In this document: positions 18,338 to 26,979 of the stretch, piece by piece
Numbering within the stretch: the first letter of the stretch is position 1
Layout of the letters: each line of letters starts with the position of its first letter
From: Lederbergia citri
GTDB taxonomy: Bacteria; Bacillota; Bacilli; Bacillales; Bacillaceae_C
DNA length: 64,000 nt
Direction: 5' to 3'
NCBI RefSeq assembly: GCF_018343625.1
Contig: NZ_JAGYPG010000002.1
Span: 477,280 to 541,279 of the forward strand
Made by a program: the position numbers and the translations under genes
The notes under the pieces: model-generated
Told to the model about the DNA's origin: nothing
Seen by the model: only the letters and a program-made list of their open reading frames with translations
The model's database searches: none

Positions 18338-19534
18338 TCATTTTAAAGGACTATTTTTATGGACTAATTTAACAGGTCCTGTCGTTCCTTTAACTACAAG
18401 CTGAGGAGTGATGCTCTTCTTTTTATAGTGGGGAATATTATTTTTTTGACGCTCCTCAAGTAGCTGTACAAGTATGTTTGCTGCTTCTTTCCCTATCGTT
18501 TGTTCGGATTGGAATATATGAGTATACATGCCGAAATCCGTATCGAAGGAAGGATCATCAAAAGTTACAATGGAAATATCCTCAGGAATATTTAAAAAAG
18601 AGCTTTTTGCCAATTTGGCAATATGGACGCTTAACTTAGCATTTAGAGCAATATATGCAGTTGCTTTACGGCTACGTATAAACTGATACAATAGATTTTG
18701 ATCAGTCAGGTCTCCCTGTTTAAGAGAAAGATCAGTGAGAATATAGCCTGGATTAATCATGGCATCTCTTTCTTTCAGTGCATCCATATATCCTTTTATT
18801 CTATCTTCAACAGTTATGGTTGGAAGGATGGAATCAGAACAAATGGCTATATTACGGTGTCCCATATCCCATAAATGTTCCACAGCAAGCTTTGCCCCAT
18901 CTACATTATTTGATATAACATAATTCGTTTCTACCCCTGGTAAATAACGATCGATTAGTACAAAAGGGAAGTTTCTTACTTTTAATTCCAATATATCTTC
19001 ATTATATATTTCAGCGTCCACTGGGAAAATTAGCAATCCTACTGCCCTCAATCGTAACAATTCTCTAATGGCCTCACGTTCTTTTTCTCTAGAATTGTGG
19101 CTTAGAATAATAGTAAGAATATATTCCGTTTCATTTAACATTTCGTTTATTCCAGCTAATAAACGGATAGCAAAATAATCTTCGATAGACGGCATAATTA
19201 AACCAATTATTTTACGTTCAGCAGGAATCTCCATTTGAGTAGTTATTTCCTCAAGAGGTATAGAGGTATCACCCTCCAAAGCTTCCACTTTACCTTTGAA
19301 TATTTTTGCATCTTCCTGAACAAAGCTTCCTTTTCCCGGAATTCGATAAATCAAACCCTCATTAACTAACTCAGCTAGTGCATTAGTGACTGTTATTCGA
19401 CTTACATTGAATTTTTCCATGATTTCTTTCTCAGTTGGAATCTGTTCATGAGGAGCCAACTGTTTAGAAGAAATTAGATTTTTAAAATATTCCTGTATCT
19501 GCAAGTAAAGTGGTTCTCTAGTACCAGATGACAT
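18338..19534 (-). CDS. GntR-HTH/LacI-effector hybrid transcriptional regulator
   Basis: 398 residues from ATG 19534 (GGGAG 8 bases before). Residues 5-75 are a GntR winged helix: EPLYLQIQEYFKNLISSKQL, PTEKEIMEKFNVSRITVTNA, then LAELVNEGLIYRIPGKGSFV. Residues ~95-390 are a LacI/GalR sugar-binding fold (KIIGLIMPSIEDYFAIRLL, DMGHRNIAICSD, IPEDISIVTFDDPSF). It has the same architecture as AraR but the DNA-reading helix differs, so it reads another operator. It lies just upstream of the GxGYxYP gene on the same strand, which is probably its target. Confidence 0.9.
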   Translation of the reverse strand: MSSGTREPLYLQIQEYFKNLISSKQLAPHEQIPTEKEIMEKFNVSRITVTNALAELVNEGLIYRIPGKGSFVQEDAKIFKGKVEALEGDTSIPLEEITTQMEIPAERKIIGLIMPSIEDYFAIRLLAGINEMLNETEYILTIILSHNSREKEREAIRELLRLRAVGLLIFPVDAEIYNEDILELKVRNFPFVLIDRYLPGVETNYVISNNVDGAKLAVEHLWDMGHRNIAICSDSILPTITVEDRIKGYMDALKERDAMINPGYILTDLSLKQGDLTDQNLLYQFIRSRKATAYIALNAKLSVHIAKLAKSSFLNIPEDISIVTFDDPSFDTDFGMYTHIFQSEQTIGKEAANILVQLLEERQKNNIPHYKKKSITPQLVVKGTTGPVKLVHKNSPLK

Positions 19535-19915
19535 GATCAAAACTCCCATTTTTCATTACATTATATCAAATATGTCATTTGTTAAACAAGAAAATTCGTA
19601 TTACTCATAAGTATAAAGTAGCGTTATTCAAATAAAAAAGCTTTAATATATCCTACAAAATGACTATATAAAAGAAGGTGTGATAAATTCCTAAGTGTTT
19701 TTAATAGTAAAGAAAAAGCATTTTGCATTTCACTAATTTGCATTCATTTCATTCTCATATTAAATATCTATTCTAAAATTATTCCATAATGGCCCCTACC
19801 AACAAAACACAAAAACATATTAATATTTGCTTAAAATATGTTTTCCTCTTTTTTTGGAGATCCCATATGCACATAAAAAACCCGAATCCTATAAGAATTC
19901 GAGTTTTTTAAAAGA
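19535..19915. other. gene-free AT-rich stretch with one terminator
   Basis: No supported gene. A terminator hairpin for the oxidoreductase gene is at 19875-19909: ACCCGAAT-type and ATTCGAGT-type arms with an A run and a T run outside. A TATATCAAAT sequence at 19561-19570 resembles the TATCAA half sites near the other GntR-controlled promoters and may be autoregulatory. Confidence 0.5.
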
Positions 19916-21001
19916 TCAAACCTCTGGAACCGAAATCTCTACTTCTCTACCAAGTTCAGAAGATCTTAAAATTCCATCAATAATCGCTTGATTGATTAAG
20001 ATTTCTTCCCCTGGAATCGGAGCAGGTTTTACTTCCATAATCGCTACAACAAAGGCACGGACTTTTTCATAGAAAATATTTAAGTTGTGACTTTGTATAG
20101 GGATTGGACTCTCAGTATGGTGTCCTTGAACATCGTGGAATAATGTGATTGAACCGATTCCACCGTCCCACACTCCGCTCCACGGTCCGCTTCCTGCTGG
20201 TGTCAACCTCAATCCGGCATCCGTTCCTAAGAATAATGTAGGTCCAAGAGTGTCCATATGCATGGCCCATGAAATTTTAAAATTAAGAACCTTTCCACCT
20301 TCTAATCTTACGAGCGCCACTCCGAAGTCTTCCACTTCAAATCTATCAGCTTCTGGATGATATGTAGGATTTGTTCCAAAATGGTTGGATGTAAAAGCCG
20401 ATACACTTAACGGTTTTGGATAACCTAGAGCATTCAGAGCTAAATCTAGTGAGTAGCAGCCAATGTCCGCCATTGCTCCAGCACCCGCCAGCTCTTTATT
20501 AATGAATGTTCCGCCCGGCATCCCGCGTCTGCGGCCTCCACCAGTTTGCACATAATAGACGTTCCCAAGCTGCCCTGATTGTACTATTTTTTTGACAGCT
20601 TGCATATTAGGATCGTATCTCGGCTGGAATCCAACGGTTAAAATTTTCCCAGCCTTTTTACCAGCTTGCACCATTTCAACGCCTTGCTCCAACGTGACTG
20701 CGAGAGGTTTTTCCACTAATACGTTCTTGCCTGCGTTAAGTGCGTCGACACTTGTCCGATGATGCGCCACGTTTGGAGTACAAACGCTCACTCCGTCTAA
20801 ATCCAATTCAAGTAATTCCAGGTGACTATCAAATGCTTTTGCACCAATCAAACCGAGCCTCTCAATAAACTCGGCAGCTTTTCCAGGAATGACATCCGCT
20901 ACAGCAACAATTTCAACTTCTGGCATCTGCAGATAAGATCTTGCATGTGCTTGAGCAATTCCCCCACTGCCGATAATTCCGATTTTCAGCGTTTTCGACA
21001 T
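19916..21001 (-). CDS. Gfo/Idh/MocA-family NAD(P)-dependent oxidoreductase
   Basis: 361 residues. The Rossmann fold starts at residue 6 with IGIIGSGGIAQAHARSY. The family motif EKPLAVTLEQG is at about 96-106. The C-terminal alpha/beta domain has the expected GGRRRGMPGGTFINKE and GAMADIGCYSLDLALNALG, where Asp and His-equivalent positions belong to the active site. Such enzymes oxidise or reduce sugars, inositols or aminosugars. The gene follows a sugar isomerase/epimerase with a 20-bp gap; both likely process the sugar imported by the 22-25 kb transporter. Substrate unknown. Confidence 0.92.
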   Translation of the reverse strand: MSKTLKIGIIGSGGIAQAHARSYLQMPEVEIVAVADVIPGKAAEFIERLGLIGAKAFDSHLELLELDLDGVSVCTPNVAHHRTSVDALNAGKNVLVEKPLAVTLEQGVEMVQAGKKAGKILTVGFQPRYDPNMQAVKKIVQSGQLGNVYYVQTGGGRRRGMPGGTFINKELAGAGAMADIGCYSLDLALNALGYPKPLSVSAFTSNHFGTNPTYHPEADRFEVEDFGVALVRLEGGKVLNFKISWAMHMDTLGPTLFLGTDAGLRLTPAGSGPWSGVWDGGIGSITLFHDVQGHHTESPIPIQSHNLNIFYEKVRAFVVAIMEVKPAPIPGEEILINQAIIDGILRSSELGREVEISVPEV

Positions 21002-21021
21002 AAAATCCTCCGTTCTATATC

Positions 21022-21900
21022 TTATTTAAAAATTCTTTCCAAATTTTCTTTCGCTTTTATAATGCCTTGCTGTTCTTTTTCAAGAGTTCCCCAGTAACGA
21101 TGATCCTCCAGTTCAATACTAATTGGACCATTGTAGCCGAGTTTATCTAACCGAACAGCGACTTTTTCCCACTCAACTGCACCATGACCAGGGATTGTGT
21201 ATCTCCATGAACCTTCAGAGAAGCCATATTTCGCTCCAAAAGTAGCTGGTAGAATACCAACGTTATAGAGTTCATCTGTTAAAATTTCCGTATCTTTTCC
21301 GTGGCAGTAATTTACCTTCTCGCCAAACTCTGTTAAAAAGCGCAAGTAATCAATGCCTAGTCGAACAAGATGTGAAGGATCGTAGTTCAATCCAAAATGG
21401 TTAGACGGAATCGCTTCGAACATCGCACGCAGCATTTCCGGTGTACATCCGATTGTTGGATAATACGGTGCCGGTCCCGGCCAGCCTTCCAACGCAAAAT
21501 ATACGCCTGCTTCTTCCGCATGCTTCACAATCTCAGGAAATGTTTCTTTCCAAATATCGAAGCTTTTAGACCTTGATTGCGTAACATCTGTAGGTCCGAG
21601 GCAAATAAAAATCGTTTTACCACCAACTTGAGAGATCTCACTAATTTGATTTTTCAATGCATCTACTGCCTCACCTCGCACAGCTTCATCCGCATTCAAT
21701 AAATTCGTCAATCCAACCGCCCCAACACCATCAATTGAACCGACTGCCAAACCAGCATTTTCTAATGCATTTTTAACTTCTTCGTTATAATATGGGACAT
21801 CAATTACATCTATTCCGGCACTTTTGGCCCAATCTGCCAGTTTTTCCATCCCTAATGCGCCAAGCTTTGGCGGGATACGCATACCTATTTGAAAAGCCAT
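21022..21900 (-). CDS. sugar phosphate isomerase/epimerase (xylose-isomerase-like TIM barrel)
   Basis: 292 residues of the AP endonuclease 2/xylose isomerase-like TIM-barrel family. Metal-ligand positions are visible as YFALEGWPG (Glu), LNYDPSHLVRLG (Asp, His), VNYCHGKDTE (His-x-Lys-Asp) and PISIELEDHRYWG (Glu). This is the family of IolE, IolH and hydroxypyruvate isomerases. ATG after GGAGG. It forms a pair with the downstream oxidoreductase, and an oxidise-isomerise or epimerise scheme is usual for such pairs. Upstream, four phased repeats separate it from the permease. Confidence 0.9.
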   Translation of the reverse strand: MAFQIGMRIPPKLGALGMEKLADWAKSAGIDVIDVPYYNEEVKNALENAGLAVGSIDGVGAVGLTNLLNADEAVRGEAVDALKNQISEISQVGGKTIFICLGPTDVTQSRSKSFDIWKETFPEIVKHAEEAGVYFALEGWPGPAPYYPTIGCTPEMLRAMFEAIPSNHFGLNYDPSHLVRLGIDYLRFLTEFGEKVNYCHGKDTEILTDELYNVGILPATFGAKYGFSEGSWRYTIPGHGAVEWEKVAVRLDKLGYNGPISIELEDHRYWGTLEKEQQGIIKAKENLERIFK

Positions 21901-21954
21901 TCATTTAACCTCCATTAATAAAAAATCCAAGCCTTAGTATTCTATTAATCTCAA

Positions 21955-22026
21955 TTTCAACAATTGATATAAAAGTTTCAACAAATAAACAAAATTTTCA
22001 CCAATTACATCTAAAGGTTTCAACAA
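21955..22026. repeat. four helically phased direct repeats (TTTCAaCAA)
   Basis: TTTCA occurs at 21955, 21976, 21996 and 22018, each followed by A/C-CAA, with spacing 21, 20 and 22 bp. Two-turn phasing on one DNA face suggests binding of a multimeric protein. It lies in the 148-bp gap between the permease and isomerase genes. Confidence 0.5.
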
Positions 22027-22048
22027 AAAATCATCTAATTCAAATACT

Positions 22049-22882
22049 TTACTTAATCCCACTAAACGTAATCCCTTGAATAAACGTCTTTTGCATAAAG
22101 AAGAACATGACGATTATTGGAAGTGTCATCATCGTCGAAACGGCCATCATCATTCCCCACTCAGTTCCCATTTGATTTTGGAATTGCTGAAGTCCTAATG
22201 ATAATGTGTACTGCGTTTCATCTGTCAAATAAAGCAATGGACCGAGGAAGTCTGTCCAGCTGCCCATAAATTGGAAAAGTCCAACCGCAAGTAGTGCAGG
22301 CTTTGCTAAAGGCAGCATAATTTGCAAATAAATCCGCAGCTCAGATGCTCCGTCAATTTTCGCTGAGTCCCTTAGCGTATCTGGGAGCCCTAAGAAAAAT
22401 TGACGCAATAAGAATATGTAAAATGGTGCTCCAAAAAACGCAGGAACAATTAATGGAAGTGGTGTTCCAACCCATCCCATTTTATTGAATAACAAGAACA
22501 ATGGAATCATCGTGACTTGTCCGGGGATCATCATGACAGCGATTGTAATGATGAAGAATACATTTCGTCCTTTCCAGCGCAGTTTCGCGAAACTATACGC
22601 TACTAATGGACAAGAAATAATGATACCTATTGTACTAAAAATCGTAATAACAACCGTATTTTTCAAATAAGTAAAAAACGGTATATACGACATCGCTTCG
22701 ATGTAATTTTGAAAGCGAAATGGTTTTGGAATCCATTCAGGTGGAAATGAATAAATTTGTGTGATCGGTTTCAATGAAGTCGACACAAGCCAAATGAATG
22801 GGATTATGAAAAATATAGACGCAAGGATTAGAATTAAATGCGCCAATGTAAATTGAATTCTTTTTTTGACAACCGGTTGCAT
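22049..22882 (-). CDS. carbohydrate ABC transporter permease, MalG type
   Basis: 277 residues, starting at the ATG 22882 with AAAGGAG 8 bases before; a GTG three codons upstream overlaps that site. Six helices. N-terminus IILASIFFIIPFIWLVS then TSLKP; EAA loop LPDTLRDSAKIDGASELRIY and LQIMLPLAKPA; C-terminus FIQGITFSGIK. Gene order SBP-MalF-MalG, all on the minus strand, followed by the isomerase and oxidoreductase. Confidence 0.93.
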   Translation of the reverse strand: MQPVVKKRIQFTLAHLILILASIFFIIPFIWLVSTSLKPITQIYSFPPEWIPKPFRFQNYIEAMSYIPFFTYLKNTVVITIFSTIGIIISCPLVAYSFAKLRWKGRNVFFIITIAVMMIPGQVTMIPLFLLFNKMGWVGTPLPLIVPAFFGAPFYIFLLRQFFLGLPDTLRDSAKIDGASELRIYLQIMLPLAKPALLAVGLFQFMGSWTDFLGPLLYLTDETQYTLSLGLQQFQNQMGTEWGMMMAVSTMMTLPIIVMFFFMQKTFIQGITFSGIK

Positions 22883-22897
22883 ACGACACACTCCTTT

Positions 22898-23830
22898 CTA
22901 CTCACCCTGATAGTGGACCCAACGTTTTGAAGTTAGGAAAATCAATGCAGTCAAGCCCATGATAATGACAAATAATATCCAAGCCATAGCAGAAGCATAA
23001 CCCATTTTGAAAAATTTAAATCCGTTGTCGTATAAATACATGACATAGAAGGTTAGAGAGTTTGCAGGTGTCCCTTGCCCTTGTGTCATCGTATACGGTA
23101 ATGTAAATTGCTGGAAAGCTCCGATGGTCCCCATGACTAAGTTAAAAAATATAACAGGCGTGAGCAATGGAAGAGTAATGTGCCTCGTTCTTTGAAGCCA
23201 GTTCGCTCCATCTACTTCAGCTGCTTCGTAAAATTCTTCCGGTATATCTCCTAGACCTGCTAAATAAATAATGACTGCCTGTCCAATACCCCAAAGTGAC
23301 ATTAAGATCAACGACGGTTTAGACCACTTCACGCTACCTAGCCAGTTAGGTCCATCAATTCCAAAAAAGTCCAGCGTACCGTTAATCAAACCAAATCCTG
23401 GATTCAAAAGCCACATCCAAAGTACGGCCAATGCTACATGTGGTACAAGGGTCGGCAAAAAATAGATTGTCCGATAAACAGCCAGTCCCTTTACTTTCAT
23501 ATTGAGCATCATAGCAAGGGCAACTCCGAAGATTATGCTGAGAGGAACAAAAAATACAGCAAAGTAAACCGTATTATAAACTGACTTCCAAAACAGATCA
23601 TCGTGGAATAGTTCTTTATAGTTTTGCAGTCCGACAAATTCTCCTGCCTGTAACACACTGTATGTCGTAAAACTAAAATAAATGGATGAAAATAATGGGA
23701 TGGCAAAGAATACAATCAACCCAATGACCCATGGTGATGCAAATAACCAGCCAGTAATATTTGCTTTTAAAGTTATGGAACTTTTCTTTTTCGGTTGGAC
23801 TACGACACTAGAAGTTTCAACTTTCGCCAA
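22898..23830 (-). CDS. carbohydrate ABC transporter permease, MalF type
   Basis: 310 residues, TTG start after AAGGGGG. A cytoplasmic N-terminus with KKKSS precedes six helices. The EAA loop reads IPEEFYEAAEVDGANWLQRT and then RHITLPLLTP. It ends 16 bp before the MalG partner. A short hairpin separates it from the binding-protein gene upstream. No ATPase partner is encoded here. Confidence 0.93.
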   Translation of the reverse strand: MAKVETSSVVVQPKKKSSITLKANITGWLFASPWVIGLIVFFAIPLFSSIYFSFTTYSVLQAGEFVGLQNYKELFHDDLFWKSVYNTVYFAVFFVPLSIIFGVALAMMLNMKVKGLAVYRTIYFLPTLVPHVALAVLWMWLLNPGFGLINGTLDFFGIDGPNWLGSVKWSKPSLILMSLWGIGQAVIIYLAGLGDIPEEFYEAAEVDGANWLQRTRHITLPLLTPVIFFNLVMGTIGAFQQFTLPYTMTQGQGTPANSLTFYVMYLYDNGFKFFKMGYASAMAWILFVIIMGLTALIFLTSKRWVHYQGE

Positions 23831-23857
23831 ATTAGGCAGCCCCCTTCATAAATAAAA

Positions 23858-23879
23858 GGGAGGTATGATCCTCCCCATT
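23858..23879 (-). terminator. intra-operon hairpin between binding protein and permease genes
   Basis: GGGAGG-TATGAT-CCTCCC in the 51-bp gap between the lipoprotein stop (23882) and permease start. As at 1051-1081, its position suits differential expression of binding protein over permeases. Confidence 0.5.
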
Positions 23880-23881
23880 TA

Positions 23882-25228
23882 TTATTTTTTCAACGCTTTA
23901 TTTACAGTCTCAGTTGCTTTATCTAGATTTTCCTTAGGTGTACCCTTGCCTCTTGTCGCATTCTCAGTAGCAGAAGCGAGTTCGTTCCAGAGTAATTGTC
24001 CTTCAGAAATAACAGGTCTATGATTTGAGTTTGGAAGGATATCAATAAATGCTTTTAGCATTGGATCATTCTCACGTTGTAATTCTTCGTTTACTGCTGG
24101 TTGTACTGAAAGAGATCCATCAAGCTTGGAATAATATGCTTTTGCCCCTTCAGGCCCACCGAAGTATTTCAAGAATTCCCAAGCCGCTTCAGTATTTTTT
24201 GCACCTTTTGGAATAATAAAGCAGTGACCACCTGACCATGTCGAGAAATCAGTTCCAGTAGGTGTTGGAATAGGAGTAACACCATAATTTAAATCAGGCT
24301 TAAATTTTTTAATTCCTGCAATTGTCCAATTTCCGTCTACCTTCATACTAAGTTGACCGGAAATAAATGGATCCAACGCATCACTACCTGCAGAACTTTC
24401 AAAACCAGAAATATCTTCAACATTATATTTATTACCGAAATCAACCATCCATTGTAATGCTTCTACAATTTTAGGATCGTTAGCCGTAACCTCTTGTGTA
24501 CTTTCATTGTAGAATTCACCGCCGAATGCCCAACCCCAGCTATAAAGCCATCCTTGACTATACCAAGGAATAAAACCAATACGTTTAAATCGGTTACCTT
24601 CTTTGATTGTCAATTTTTCAGCAGCAGCTTCCAATTCAGCAATTGTTTTAGGTGGATTTTCAGGATCTAGACCAACTTCCTTAAAATGATCTTTGTTGTA
24701 ATACAATAAACGAGAATCCGTTGAATATGGAATGGCGAAAAGCTTACCTTGATAGCTCGCTTCATCCCATGCGTATTGATAATAACGGTCTTGCGAAATA
24801 CCGTCTGCAGCAGCCATATCTGTTAAATCAGTCAACGCACCTTGAGATGCCCAAGAACCAACTTTAAATCTGTCAAATGTTGCGACATCAGGAGGATTGC
24901 CACCTGTTACAGAAGTAAGAAGTTTTTGGTCCGCTCCTTCATTAGCCTCTGTATAAACCATCTTCACTTTAATATCAGGATGTGATTCTTCGAAACTTTT
25001 AACCAATGCATTCAAAGCTTCTAACCCCATACCTGTACTTCCATGCCAAAAGGTAATCTCTGTCTGTCCGCCGTCGCCGCCTTTTCCACCACTGCCACCG
25101 CTTCCGCCACTTCCTCCGCTTCCACCAGAAGAGGACTTCTCATTCGAAGAACATCCAGCTAGAAAAACAGATAAGGCAAGTAGACTAATAATCATTAATT
25201 GACCGAATTTCTTTACACTCTTGTTCAC
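23882..25228 (-). CDS. extracellular sugar-binding lipoprotein with Gly/Ser-rich linker
   Basis: 448 residues, GTG start after GGGGGTG. The lipoprotein signal is MNKSVKKFGQLMIISLLALS followed by lipobox FLAGC. After the lipidated Cys comes an unusual tether of four GGS units and further glycines (residues ~33-53), encoded by near-identical TCCGCC-type codon repeats. The rest is a standard family 1 sugar-binding protein (EITFWHGSTGMGLEALNALV, YYNKDHFKEVGLDPENPPKT, GQLSMKVDGNWTIAGIKKF). It is first in the operon with the promoter and operator region at 25291-25387. Ligand unknown. Confidence 0.92.
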   Translation of the reverse strand: MNKSVKKFGQLMIISLLALSVFLAGCSSNEKSSSGGSGGSGGSGGSGGKGGDGGQTEITFWHGSTGMGLEALNALVKSFEESHPDIKVKMVYTEANEGADQKLLTSVTGGNPPDVATFDRFKVGSWASQGALTDLTDMAAADGISQDRYYQYAWDEASYQGKLFAIPYSTDSRLLYYNKDHFKEVGLDPENPPKTIAELEAAAEKLTIKEGNRFKRIGFIPWYSQGWLYSWGWAFGGEFYNESTQEVTANDPKIVEALQWMVDFGNKYNVEDISGFESSAGSDALDPFISGQLSMKVDGNWTIAGIKKFKPDLNYGVTPIPTPTGTDFSTWSGGHCFIIPKGAKNTEAAWEFLKYFGGPEGAKAYYSKLDGSLSVQPAVNEELQRENDPMLKAFIDILPNSNHRPVISEGQLLWNELASATENATRGKGTPKENLDKATETVNKALKK

Positions 25229-25290
25229 TTTTACACCCCCGGTTTTTGTAAAAATTAGTAAACTACCAAACTTTTTACTTCCACACCCCC

Positions 25291-25305
25291 TGTAAACCGC
25301 TTACA
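25291..25305 (-). promoter_or_regulatory. cre-like palindrome upstream of binding-protein gene
   Basis: TGTAAACCGCTTACA has perfect 5-base arms TGTAA/TTACA. It resembles a CcpA site (TGTAANCGNTNACA-like) with one extra base, so either a degenerate cre or another repressor site. Confidence 0.4.
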
Positions 25306-25358
25306 TTTCATAATCTATGTAATTTTCTAAGATGTCTGCATATTCAATGTAATCAACA

Positions 25359-25387
25359 TAATATATTATCTTATATCAATATGTCAA
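25359..25387 (-). promoter_or_regulatory. promoter with overlapping GntR-regulator operator candidate
   Basis: On the minus strand TTGACA (25382-25387) is followed after 16-18 bp by TATATT/TATTAT. The spacer contains TTGATATAAGATAATATATT, which shares the TTGATATA...AT.ATA pattern with the palindrome in front of the regulator gene (26582-26606). A repressor bound here would block polymerase. Confidence 0.5.
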
Positions 25388-25418
25388 TCGTATTTTCACA
25401 AAAAAAAGAAGAATCTTT

Positions 25419-26564
25419 TCAATTCTTCACTGGAGTCTTTATTGACGCGGTTGATAAACCTTCGATTAATTCAAAATTTAATAATTCTGTTTCAATGTTG
25501 TATTCACCATTTATTTGCGACATTAGTCGGTTTACCGCTTTGGTCCCCATCTCATTTTCTCTTTGAGAAATATGGGTAATGAGAGGCTTCCCAATGATTG
25601 GGTGTGGTGAATCAAAACAAATTATGGAATAGTCTTGTGGAACTTCTTTACCAATGGATTGGACGACATATAAAAGAATCTTAGCAAAAGCGTGACGACA
25701 AGCTACAAAAGCCGTAATTTCCGGATAACTTAAAATAAAATTCCTCAAGTTGTCTATTTCCAATTCAAACTCCTGCTTCTTTTGGTCATTAAAAGCATAA
25801 TCCGAACCGAAATTTGAAAAAATATAATCTGGATTAAGTTGTTTATGCTGCTCTGTATGTGCAAGCTGATATCCTTTCAAACGATCTTCTAATGCAGTTG
25901 TTCCATCATACGGTGGAGTAATATACGCAATATGTTCATGTCCGAGTGACATTAAATACTCAGTGGCTTCTCTAGATGCTCTAACGTTATCAGTTAAGAC
26001 AGCACTAGCCTGTATTCCTCTCAAATAGCGGTCTACGAGAACAATCGGGTATTTTTTTAATACAAGTTCTAAAATTTTTGGATTATAATGTTCCCCATGA
26101 ATAGGAATGACAATAAGCCCATCAACCCCAGCATCTAATAACTCTTCAATCGCATTTTCTTCTTCCTCAATTTTTTCTCGAGTGATTTTCATTAAGAAAG
26201 TTGCTCCATATTTTGATGAATTGTATTCCATTGACTGGACTAACCCCATTCCGTAGCTACTGGAAAAACTAGGAATAACAAGACCAATTTTCAAACCTTT
26301 TTTGGTTATATGAGTTTGATTACTATTGAGCATGTTTTCCGACTCTTCAACAGAATAAATGACAAAAGAGCCTTTCCCTTGAACCCGCTCTATTATTTGA
26401 TCCTGCGCCAGTAAGTCCAAAGCATTTTTAGAAGTAATTCTACTCACTCGAAATTCATCGGCCAATTCTTTTTCAGATGGGATTTTGTCCCCATGTTTCA
26501 AGTCACCGATTTGGACTCTTTGCAAAATATTCTCATAGATCTGTTTATACAATGGCACTTTCAT
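25419..26564 (-). CDS. GntR-HTH/LacI-effector hybrid transcriptional regulator
   Basis: 381 residues. N-terminal GntR winged helix: VPLYKQIYENILQRVQIGDL, PSEKELADEFRVSRITSKNA, then LDLLAQDQIIERVQGKGSFV. Then a LacI/GalR effector domain (LKIGLVIPSFSSSYGMGLVQ, SLGHEHIAYITPP, VPQDYSIICFDSPHP). It has the AraR/GntR-LacI architecture. It lies directly upstream of, and codirectional with, the 22-25 kb transporter genes; shared TTGATATA-type palindromes in front of both support local control and autoregulation. Confidence 0.9.
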   Translation of the reverse strand: MKVPLYKQIYENILQRVQIGDLKHGDKIPSEKELADEFRVSRITSKNALDLLAQDQIIERVQGKGSFVIYSVEESENMLNSNQTHITKKGLKIGLVIPSFSSSYGMGLVQSMEYNSSKYGATFLMKITREKIEEEENAIEELLDAGVDGLIVIPIHGEHYNPKILELVLKKYPIVLVDRYLRGIQASAVLTDNVRASREATEYLMSLGHEHIAYITPPYDGTTALEDRLKGYQLAHTEQHKQLNPDYIFSNFGSDYAFNDQKKQEFELEIDNLRNFILSYPEITAFVACRHAFAKILLYVVQSIGKEVPQDYSIICFDSPHPIIGKPLITHISQRENEMGTKAVNRLMSQINGEYNIETELLNFELIEGLSTASIKTPVKN

Positions 26565-26581
26565 ATTCGCATCACCCTATA

Positions 26582-26606
26582 AGTTGTTATAATCACTATA
26601 TCAACT
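26582..26606 (-). promoter_or_regulatory. candidate autoregulatory operator of GntR/LacI regulator
   Basis: AGTTG-T-TATA and TATA-T-CAACT form 10-bp arms with one mismatch around a 5-base centre, starting 18 bp upstream of the regulator ATG. Similar half sites occur in the target promoter at 25359-25379. Confidence 0.5.
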
Positions 26607-26979
26607 CTTTCAAAAATAGCAAATAAAAAATTTTAAATTTTTTAATATTTTTCTTGAGTCGAATATTGTAAAAAACCAATTCGACACCTTCTGTCATCCT
26701 ACGACTATTATACTATTTTTACAACAAAAAAACCGAACTCAAAATGAGGACACTGAAAAACTTACGTTTTTTTACTTTATAGTCTCTATTCAATACAATA
26801 AGAGGCCATTTACCATCTGGTTTTGACGGTAAATGGCCTTTCTTCTTTTCTTTTTTTTTCTTTTTCACTTAGGAGTTTTAGGATTCGCTTGGGATTAACT
26901 GCAAATATCGCTGTGGCTCATTGAATTTCCATACCAAATAGACCCGCAGATGATGCTATTTCATAACCATGTCTATGTT
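26607..26979. other. gene-free stretch with a strong hairpin
   Basis: No supported gene. A 12-bp perfect stem, AGGCCATTTACC (26803-26814) with GGTAAATGGCCT (26828-26839), is followed on the plus strand by a pyrimidine-rich run. It could be a terminator or the end structure of the decayed IS1182-type element next to it. Confidence 0.55.
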
